DNA of 64,000 nucleotides. Source: Neobacillus mesonae. GTDB lineage: Bacteria; Bacillota; Bacilli; Paenibacillales; Paenibacillaceae. The stretch covers positions 434,001 to 498,000 of the forward strand of contig JAMBOW010000002.1 of NCBI GenBank assembly GCA_023715865.1, read 5' to 3'. This document shows positions 57,457 through 64,000 of the stretch, in pieces. A program made the translations under genes and the position numbers. Numbering within the stretch: position 1 is the first letter of the stretch; each line of letters opens with the position of its first letter. Below the pieces are notes generated by a model that was given only the letters and a program-made list of their open reading frames with translations, searched no databases and had not been told where the DNA came from.

Positions 57457-59433
57457 TTAAATCTCCTGGACTTTGAGCACAGCTCCTTGAGGAAGCACAG
57501 CCTCAACCCGTTCTCTGACTTTGTTGTCGGCTACAATTTCAGGATCCAGAATAGCGGCAATGCCTGTATCCGAAGAAGTACGGATCAAACGCCCGAGTCC
57601 CTGACGCAGACGAAGAAGCATGTAAGGCATATCCACTTCCTCATAAGCAGATTCAGATGCCTCGCGTTTTGCCATAAATACAGGATCCTCCGGTGGGTAA
57701 GGCAGGGACCAGATGATCACGTTTGATAAAGAAGGTCCTGGTACATCAAGTCCCTCCCAGAGGCTAGTTGCACACAGTACGGTTTCTTCGTTATTTTGAA
57801 ATTCCGCGATCAAGCTGCTAATTTCCCGATCCCCTTCATACAGCATTTTATATGAAGCAAAATAAGGATGCTGGGATACCGCCTGCTTGAATCTCCGAAG
57901 CTCTTCCATCGAAGTGAACAAGAGCAATGCTCTTCCTTCGGAACGAGCAAGCAATTTTGCTGCACTCGCGAGCTTCTTCGCAAAGATCACCTCATGACGA
58001 AGCTCTCCTGCTTCACTGATATCTGAAGGAACGACAAGACTCATCTGCTCAGCATAATCATACGGTGAATCCACAGAGAATGATAAATAATCAGTAATTC
58101 CAAGACTGTCCGCCACATAATTAAAAGATTTCTCAACTGAAAGTGTTGCGGACGAAAATACGATCGGCATGTTCAGTCCGAATACTCGTTCTTTCAGCAC
58201 TTCCTTTACCGTTTGAGGCATCACCGCCAGCGTTACATCTCCATCCTCATTCTCTTCAGCCCAGCAAATATAGCTGCCTGGCTGCTTAAACAGCTGCAAA
58301 GCCGTTTGAATCATCTCGAGATGCTCTTCAACAATCCGTAATTTATATTCATCCAAAGTATGAAGACCAGATTCAAAGACCAGCTCCTCGTCGATTGCTT
58401 CCAGCGTCAGATGCCAGCGGTTTAATTGTTCAAGCAAGGCCTCATTCACGCTAACCCGCTTCCGGTCAGATCCCGGGATATTCGTGCTGAGCTCGTTAAC
58501 CAGACGGAATACAACCTGGCTTTGATCAATGGAGTCCTCAATCCGCTCAGCGAGCGTTTCACGGATTTCCCCATCCAGCAAACGGGTAATAATCTCTTCA
58601 AAAGCAGCATGCTTCAGCTTGTAGCTAAGCGCATGCTGTGCTGCGGACTCAAGCAAATGCCCTTCATCAAATACGACAGAGCTGTGCTCAGGAAGCAGAG
58701 GAAGCTGGCCCTCTCTTTTTCTTCCCTCGTAGGTCCACACATGCTCCATATAATAATCGTGTGAACAGATGATAAGATCCGTCGACTTACGATAATGGTC
58801 TCGCGACAGCGTCATACCGCAGCGATGTCTTTTATCACACACAAAACAATCCTGAAATGAATCCCAGCTGATTTTTTCCCACTGTTCATCATTCAGATTC
58901 GGATACTCCTTGCGATCTCCGTAAGGGAAGAAGGACTGCATTGTTCCAGGTGAATGAACAAAATCAGGCAGGCTGTCATACACCTCTTCAATTACACCGG
59001 CATCCTCGTCCTTTAGACGAGCTCCGTCCATCTTCTTAAGACAAATATATTGATCGGGGGATTTCCCCAGTCTCGCATCAATGTTTAGATCTAAGTAGCG
59101 CGCAAGCTTGGCAATATCGCCTTCCGGCTTAACGAGCTGCTCGATTAATGACTCATCCGCACAGGCAATGACTGCCGGCTTCCGAGTGTAGCGCGCATAG
59201 TTCACAGCATACAGCAAATAAACTAGTGTTTTTCCCGTACCGACACCTGCTTCTGCAAAAATCGTCTTCTTGTCGGCATAGGCTCTTTCCAGCTGATACG
59301 CCATAAAAATTTGCTCATCCCGCACTTCAAATCCGTGCTCGGGTAATATATCATAAAACACATCCGCCACAAAGTCGCCAACTTGCTTGACGAAAGGCTC
59401 TGACGGATCATAGGAGAAAGGATATCGCTCCAC
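57457..59433 (-). CDS. DinG/YoaA-type Fe-S DNA helicase
   Basis: About 658 residues. SF2 XPD/DinG-like helicase. Walker A in EAGVGTGKT, DEAH-type box as VVFDEGHLLES, and later SLWEGLDVPG and LRQGLGRLIR motifs. Cysteines in YICLKK and CFVCDKRHRCG form the predicted [4Fe-4S] site between the first two helicase motifs. It lacks the N-terminal exonuclease domain of Bacillus DinG, so it is the shorter form. The start is a GTG at 59433 with GGAGG seven bases upstream. Confidence 0.88.
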   Translation of the reverse strand: MERYPFSYDPSEPFVKQVGDFVADVFYDILPEHGFEVRDEQIFMAYQLERAYADKKTIFAEAGVGTGKTLVYLLYAVNYARYTRKPAVIACADESLIEQLVKPEGDIAKLARYLDLNIDARLGKSPDQYICLKKMDGARLKDEDAGVIEEVYDSLPDFVHSPGTMQSFFPYGDRKEYPNLNDEQWEKISWDSFQDCFVCDKRHRCGMTLSRDHYRKSTDLIICSHDYYMEHVWTYEGRKREGQLPLLPEHSSVVFDEGHLLESAAQHALSYKLKHAAFEEIITRLLDGEIRETLAERIEDSIDQSQVVFRLVNELSTNIPGSDRKRVSVNEALLEQLNRWHLTLEAIDEELVFESGLHTLDEYKLRIVEEHLEMIQTALQLFKQPGSYICWAEENEDGDVTLAVMPQTVKEVLKERVFGLNMPIVFSSATLSVEKSFNYVADSLGITDYLSFSVDSPYDYAEQMSLVVPSDISEAGELRHEVIFAKKLASAAKLLARSEGRALLLFTSMEELRRFKQAVSQHPYFASYKMLYEGDREISSLIAEFQNNEETVLCATSLWEGLDVPGPSLSNVIIWSLPYPPEDPVFMAKREASESAYEEVDMPYMLLRLRQGLGRLIRTSSDTGIAAILDPEIVADNKVRERVEAVLPQGAVLKVQEI

Positions 59434-59646
59434 AGTTACGCCTCCACCACTACATATTCTTATAAGGCAAACATTAATTATCTCATAGACAAACCATAAT
59501 TTCAATCCATATTAGAACGGTGAAATACTTCCAAATAGGGATTTATACCGTTCGTTCTGCCGAATGCATTAAAATGGACATCTTTGTTTAAGCTATATCA
59601 CAAATATCCACGCACTCCTTTATAGAAATGAGGCGCTATTATTCAA

Positions 59647-60612
59647 ATGAAATGGACCATTCGCTCAGAACATCCTTCTGATTATCATAAAATCGCGGAG
59701 CTGCATGCCGCAGCGTTCTCCTACAGCTTCGGCATGGGAGAAGCAGTTCTAATCAGCATGCTCCGAACACGCCACTCGTTTGACCCCGAGCTGTCACTTG
59801 TTGCAGAGCAGGACGGACAGCTTATTGGCCATATTTTATTTACTCCTCAGCTCGTCCAAGTTAAGAAGAATACATATCAAGCATTGATCCTTGCACCATT
59901 AGCAGTGCATCCTGATTACCAAAAGAATGGGGTTGGCTCAGACCTGATCCATGCCGGTCATCTCTGTGCGTCTCAAAAAGGATTTGATTTATCTATCGTG
60001 CTTGGTCATCCTCACTACTATGCCCGATTTGGTTACCAAGGAAAAGCCTGGATGGATGAAAAAGTGAGCATTCCATTCGAAACTATTTTTACGGAGAACA
60101 GCGCAGTTGTCAGAGAACGCCGTATAGAACAGTCTGATATTCCGGCATTTATTAGTATGTGGAATCAAATCTATGCTTCTGCACCGTTTTCTCTTCTCCC
60201 AGGTCATTCTATTCTTGATTGGATCAGTCCCGGTGCCAGCACCATTACCTCTGCGGTCATGATCGATGAAGCACTTGCCGGCTACATACGCTACTCCAAA
60301 ACAGAGCCCGAGCATATCAGCTTTATCGTGACACAGGACAGTCAATCCCTCCTGCAAATCGCAAACTACTACAAACAAAAGCTGAATCCGTTGACCATCA
60401 CCCATTTGTCATTTCCGTTTCCTTCGGCATCCCCCTTGCTAGAGCCCTTCGGTTCAGCCTTTGACGTGAACATCAGCACCTATGCTGAATACATGGTTCG
60501 TATACTGGAAGGTCCAAATCACTCCATGCTCCAATCCCTTTTCGCTGATTTTGAGCAAGGAACAAGTCCACGCGGTGCTGTCATTTGGCCCATTGAGTTT
60601 GATTTATGCTGA
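59647..60612 (+). CDS. GNAT-family N-acetyltransferase with C-terminal domain
   Basis: 321 residues. The N-terminal half (about 1-155) is a GNAT domain with acetyl-CoA loop LAVHPDYQKNGVGSDL. The C-terminal half (about 160-320) looks like a second, degenerate GNAT-type unit or a fold of its own. No acceptor can be inferred. The start has only a weak SD (GAGG, about 10 bases upstream). Monocistronic. Confidence 0.8.
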   Translation: MKWTIRSEHPSDYHKIAELHAAAFSYSFGMGEAVLISMLRTRHSFDPELSLVAEQDGQLIGHILFTPQLVQVKKNTYQALILAPLAVHPDYQKNGVGSDLIHAGHLCASQKGFDLSIVLGHPHYYARFGYQGKAWMDEKVSIPFETIFTENSAVVRERRIEQSDIPAFISMWNQIYASAPFSLLPGHSILDWISPGASTITSAVMIDEALAGYIRYSKTEPEHISFIVTQDSQSLLQIANYYKQKLNPLTITHLSFPFPSASPLLEPFGSAFDVNISTYAEYMVRILEGPNHSMLQSLFADFEQGTSPRGAVIWPIEFDLC

Positions 60613-60770
60613 GTTGGAACACCATTAAGCTCGGACAACATCTAATTCAATGATTATGTCCATATGAGATGCGTAACCATATAGATGAACAACTATTGGC
60701 ACAAAGGCTTTTGGCATGACCAGTGAAGATGATTATTCCAGCACTCCTGCACGTAGGCTTATGATTCCAT

Positions 60771-60784
60771 TGTAACCGCTGTCA
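60771..60784. promoter_or_regulatory. cre site upstream of the pectate-lyase-like gene
   Basis: TGTAACCGCTGTCA fits the CcpA consensus TGWAANCGNTNWCA at every defined position, about 40 bases before the start codon. Catabolite repression is therefore expected. Confidence 0.75.
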
Positions 60785-60824
60785 CAGGCGGTTCAATAAA
60801 CGGTCCTAAGGAGGAATAATAGTG

Positions 60825-62171
60825 ATGAAGCCAACACGCCACGAACAAAAACGAAAGCGCAAACACCCCGCCTTCCGCACCCTTGTATCCGGAATCAGCC
60901 TGTCCCTTGCCCTTCCCTTAATGCCTCTGATTACTGTATCTGCAGAAAGTAATCATGCTGCATTTAACGCGGCAGCAGAGCCTCAAGATGCAGCGGCTGT
61001 TACAGCAGCAGGTGACTTATATGTTGCGCCAAACGGATCCGCAAGCAATCCGGGGACACTTCAAAGTCCGACCACCCTTGAGCATGCATTGACGCAAATT
61101 GAAGCAGGCTACACCATCTATCTGCGCGGTGGAACTTATAATTACGCTTCAACAATTACCATTGAAAGAAACAACAGCGGTGCTTCTGCCGCTTCAAGAA
61201 AAGCACTCGCTGCATATGGGAATGAAAAACCCGTTCTCGATTTTTCGGCTCAATCTTTTAACTCAGCTAATCGCGGTTTGCAACTATTCGGCAGCCACTG
61301 GCTTGTTAAAGGGATCGAAATCAAAGGGGCAGGCGACAACGGGCTGTATATAGCCGGAAACTATAATCGGATTGAAAATGTAGAAGCGCATCATAACCGG
61401 GACACAGGCATTCAGCTGGGCCGTTACGCCTCAACTGCAGGATACAGCGAATGGCCAGCCTATAATGAGGTGATTAACTCGTATTCCCATAACAATTATG
61501 ATCCTGACAACGGAGAGGATGCGGACGGCTTTGCCGCAAAGCTCACAGTGGGTCCTGGCAATGTATTCGATGGATGTATTGCCGCCTACAATGTGGATGA
61601 CGGATGGGATCTATATACCAAAGGCGAAACAGGCGCGATTGGAACGGTAACCATCAAGAACAGCATTGCCTATAAAAACGGTCAAACCTCGGACGGAACG
61701 TCCACAACAGACAGTGACGGCAACGGGTTTAAACTTGGAGGGGAAGATATCGCGGTTAATCATATCGTTATAAACAGCATTGCCTTCCAAAATAAAAGAC
61801 ACGGCTTTACCTTTAACAGCAACCCTGGCTCTATCAATTTCAAAAACAATACTTCCTGGAGCAACGGACGAAGCAATTTTGCTTTTGATGAAGGCACTCA
61901 TATTTTCACTAACAATTTGTCGTTTGCAGGCGGAGCAAGTGATAAAACAAGCGGAACGGACGTAAGCAGCACCAATGTCTGGTGGAAAAACAAAAAGAGT
62001 GTGAATGCTAAAGGATTGCTCGCAAGTGCGGAAGATTTTGTGTCTCTTGTCCCTTCTGTTACCCGTGACGCGAACGGCAAGCCGGTGCTGGGCAACTTCC
62101 TGAGCCTCGCTTCAAACAGTGATTTGATTGGATCGGGAACTCCAAGCGGCACAAACATCGGAGCAAGATAA
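60825..62171 (+). CDS. secreted polysaccharide lyase family 9-like (pectate lyase) protein
   Basis: 448 residues. A long basic signal peptide ends near VSAES, then an Ala-rich linker, then a right-handed parallel beta-helix from about 65 onward. Motifs YVAPNGSASNPGTLQSP, GNYNRIENVEAHHN and GEDADGFAAKL match PL9 pectate lyases, the last including the calcium-site aspartates and catalytic lysine. It should be secreted to cleave pectin. The ATG at 60825 or the GTG at 60822 both follow GGAGG. Terminator follows. Confidence 0.9.
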   Translation: MKPTRHEQKRKRKHPAFRTLVSGISLSLALPLMPLITVSAESNHAAFNAAAEPQDAAAVTAAGDLYVAPNGSASNPGTLQSPTTLEHALTQIEAGYTIYLRGGTYNYASTITIERNNSGASAASRKALAAYGNEKPVLDFSAQSFNSANRGLQLFGSHWLVKGIEIKGAGDNGLYIAGNYNRIENVEAHHNRDTGIQLGRYASTAGYSEWPAYNEVINSYSHNNYDPDNGEDADGFAAKLTVGPGNVFDGCIAAYNVDDGWDLYTKGETGAIGTVTIKNSIAYKNGQTSDGTSTTDSDGNGFKLGGEDIAVNHIVINSIAFQNKRHGFTFNSNPGSINFKNNTSWSNGRSNFAFDEGTHIFTNNLSFAGGASDKTSGTDVSSTNVWWKNKKSVNAKGLLASAEDFVSLVPSVTRDANGKPVLGNFLSLASNSDLIGSGTPSGTNIGAR

Positions 62172-62189
62172 TAAGTATTTAAAAAAATA

Positions 62190-62226
62190 TCAAAAAGGAG
62201 CCGAGTAATTTAAACGGCTCCTTTCC
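62190..62226. terminator. terminator of the pectate-lyase-like gene
   Basis: AAAGGAGCCG pairs with CGGCTCCTTT around an AT-rich loop. It also lies before the convergent regulator gene and may act for both. Confidence 0.85.
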
Positions 62227-62244
62227 TTATATTATATAGAAGCT

Positions 62245-63240
62245 TTACGCCTCATACAGCACTTCACCCGTCTGGGACAAATCGTATCCCGATATAGAAC
62301 CAAGCTCACGGACAAAGGCATCTGAGCGCAAAATATCAAGAACGGATTGAATCAGTTCCTCGTTCTCCGGCTTGTTCAGCAGGACAAGATCATATCTCTC
62401 TGTAGTCAAAGGGATAAACTCAACTCCCTGCACAATCGTTGCCGCCTTCTCAATTCCAACACCCACATCCGCTTGTTTTGAAGCGACTCTTCCGGCTACA
62501 GCCAAGTGATTCGATTCCTCATCACTGTATCCGTCCAGCGCTCTTGCAGCGATACCATGGATACGGAGCTGCTCCTCAAGCAGCACCCGCGCACCCGCTC
62601 CCCGCTCCCGGTTGACGAGCCGAAGACCTGGCCGGGATAGGTCCTTCCAGCCGAGCAGCCCATACGGATTACCGGGCTGAACATACAAGCCGGCCCGCCT
62701 GCTCATAAGATTCACAACTTTATAGGAACACCCGACCAGCAGTTTGCGAATATAAGGAATATTATATTCGCCTGTATCTCCATCCAGTAGATGAGTGCTT
62801 ACAATATCAGAATGACCCTGATACATGGAGATCAGACTGTCCAGACTTCCTACATAGGATCGAAGAGGTCTAATATTAGTTGATTTCCGTTCCATATGCC
62901 GCACTAAAATGTCCAAGCTCATATCTTGTCCCGTGATGACGACTTGTCTGACCCCATGAGAATGTACAGCGACAGGAGCATCGGTACCTGAAGAAAAAGG
63001 TTTGTGCTCATCGCTCGTATGCATCAAGGGGCCTTTGGACTTTTGTTTATAGGCTTCGAGATCGGAATGATCCACCCGCATTTGTTTGCCGACCCTGTAA
63101 GCGGTAAGCTGTCCTTTTTTTATAAGATCGTATACTGTTAATTTTGAAATTTTTAATAGCTGGGCGATTTCCTCTGTTGTATAGGAAATATCGGTCACAT
63201 CTGCCACCCCACTTGTCAGATATGGATTGTTTGTATCCAT
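62245..63240 (-). CDS. HTH/PBP-like regulator, probably molybdate-responsive
   Basis: 331 residues. An N-terminal excisionase-type helix-turn-helix (about 18-68; YTTEEIAQLLKISKLTVYDL, YRVGKQMRVD) is followed by a linker and a periplasmic-binding-protein-like domain (about 95-320; motifs GYSDEESNHLAVAG and ADVGVGIEKAA). This architecture (PF12727) is found in regulators next to molybdate/tungstate uptake genes. It is divergent from modA across about 115 bases with a long inverted repeat. It may bind there and sense the oxyanion or a cofactor. Confidence 0.8.
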   Translation of the reverse strand: MDTNNPYLTSGVADVTDISYTTEEIAQLLKISKLTVYDLIKKGQLTAYRVGKQMRVDHSDLEAYKQKSKGPLMHTSDEHKPFSSGTDAPVAVHSHGVRQVVITGQDMSLDILVRHMERKSTNIRPLRSYVGSLDSLISMYQGHSDIVSTHLLDGDTGEYNIPYIRKLLVGCSYKVVNLMSRRAGLYVQPGNPYGLLGWKDLSRPGLRLVNRERGAGARVLLEEQLRIHGIAARALDGYSDEESNHLAVAGRVASKQADVGVGIEKAATIVQGVEFIPLTTERYDLVLLNKPENEELIQSVLDILRSDAFVRELGSISGYDLSQTGEVLYEA

Positions 63241-63295
63241 TCTATTGATTGTATCATATTCTATTCATTCTAACCTATTGTAATCTGCTGAAGAA

Positions 63296-63346
63296 CCAAT
63301 ATAATATATTTAATTATATCTAATTATAATTAAATATAACGATTGG
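63296..63346. promoter_or_regulatory. long inverted repeat between the regulator gene and modA
   Basis: Core arms ATATTTAATTATA (63306-63318) and TATAATTAAATAT (63325-63337) are a perfect 13-base repeat around a 6-base spacer. Outer CCAAT and ATTGG also pair. It covers the modA promoter and leader region and is a good candidate operator. Confidence 0.75.
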
Positions 63347-63355
63347 ATGGGGATT

Positions 63356-64000
63356 ATGATTAAACAGACAAAAGTAGCTATGATTTCTTTTTTCATTCTC
63401 ACACTATTTTTATTATCTGCTTGTACTGCTTCACCAGATGCTTCATCAAATTCGTCTTCAGGCAATACCAGTACTTCAACCAGTTCCTCCTCAGAATCAG
63501 CAGAGCCAGCAGAACCAGCAGAGCTTACTGAGTTGACCGTATCAGCAGCCGCAAGCTTAACGGATGCTTTGGAAGAATTGCGTCCTCTCTTTGAGGCAGA
63601 GTACCCAAACATTGAGCTCAGTTTTAACTTTGGCGGTTCCGGCTCCCTTCAGCAGCAGATCGAGCAAGGAGCTCCGGCTGATCTCTTTCTATCCGCAGCT
63701 GAAAAAAATATGCAGGCGCTCTTAGATAAAAACCTGATTAATGCGGACAGTACTAAAACGCTGCTAACAAACGAGCTAGTGCTGATTGCCTCTAGTGGAA
63801 ATGAACAAAAAATCACTTCCGAGGAAGATCTGACTTCCGAAGGCATCAAGGTCGTTGCAATCGGGATACCCGAAAGCGTCCCTGCAGGAAGCTATGCGAA
63901 GGAAGCACTGGCTACACTTGGTATTTATGAACAGCTCGAGCCCAAAATAGTTCAAGCCAAGGATGTCCGGCAAGTGCTTCAGTATGTAGAGACTGGAAAC
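63356..64000 (+). CDS. modA: molybdate-binding lipoprotein ModA, 5' part
   Basis: At least 215 residues, running off the window without a stop. A lipoprotein signal ends LLSAC. A Ser/Thr-rich linker with a PAEPAE repeat follows, then the ModA domain: TVSAAASLTDALEELRP, NFGGSGSLQQQIEQGAPAD, SAAEKNMQALL and GSYAKEALATLG. These match ModA binding sites for molybdate/tungstate. ATG at 63356 follows GGATGGGG. The permease and ATPase genes presumably follow outside the window. Divergent from the HTH/PBP regulator. Confidence 0.92.
   Translation, partial: MIKQTKVAMISFFILTLFLLSACTASPDASSNSSSGNTSTSTSSSSESAEPAEPAELTELTVSAAASLTDALEELRPLFEAEYPNIELSFNFGGSGSLQQQIEQGAPADLFLSAAEKNMQALLDKNLINADSTKTLLTNELVLIASSGNEQKITSEEDLTSEGIKVVAIGIPESVPAGSYAKEALATLGIYEQLEPKIVQAKDVRQVLQYVETGN

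Overview
The window reads as a low-to-mid GC, spore-forming Firmicute, most likely Paenibacillus. Evidence: yqhQ, MntR, spore photoproduct lyase, a Zur/AdcABC zinc system, a T-box upstream of metG, YesM/YesN-type two-component control of a sugar ABC transporter, Amj, copper-amine-oxidase-type stalk domains on secreted proteins, and Bacillus-like SD sequences and promoters. No rRNA, tRNA, insertion sequence, prophage or CRISPR array was seen.

Layout. 1-4.2 kb: 3' end of yqhQ and a partner, a secreted GHL10 hydrolase, mntR, splB. 4.2-7.7 kb: ccdA and the zinc importer adcACB behind a promoter carrying a Zur box. 7.8-11 kb: metG with a full T-box leader, yidD and zur. 11-13.5 kb: a large secreted stalk/PKD-like protein. 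13.7-20.3 kb: a carbohydrate ABC importer (binding protein, two permeases, no ATPase) followed by its YesM-like sensor kinase and YesN-like regulator. 20.5-28.2 kb: an anaerobic fermentation block (pflA, pflB, adhE, fnr and a cluster-less NirD-like protein) with five TGTGA-N6-TCACA-type Fnr sites, three of them at the same distance from a -10 box. 28.2-31.2 kb: a lipoprotein, an unknown protein, a YodB-like redox repressor with a short FAD protein, and an orphan structured RNA. 31.3-38.3 kb: a five-gene sugar-derivative cassette (two Gfo/Idh/MocA oxidoreductases, two TIM-barrel isomerases, one ThuA-like protein), a divergent AraC regulator and a third oxidoreductase. 38.4-46.1 kb: housekeeping genes (TVP38-like, msrAB, amj, a YdaT-like gene, glcK, a pentapeptide protein, a DUF421 protein, pyk). 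46.2-46.9 kb: a tandem array of about 153-bp units. 47-53.4 kb: an ABC exporter with a DUF1854 partner, small proteins, and a YitT-family membrane protein. 54-55.2 kb: a TIR-like (PF10137-type) protein coupled to a 76-residue protein. 55.3-64 kb: small enzymes, cysK, a DinG-like helicase, an acetyltransferase, a secreted pectate-lyase-like protein with a cre site, and a molybdate pair (HTH/PBP regulator divergent from modA) around a long inverted repeat.

How it works together. Metal control (MntR, Zur, a putative molybdate regulator), redox control (YodB-like, Fnr) and carbon control (YesM/YesN, AraC, cre) each sit beside a likely target. The least explained elements are the TIR-like operon (53985-55249), the tandem array (46221-46924), the structured RNA at about 31018-31170, and two short upstream ORFs that overlap the genes at 50007 and 53420.
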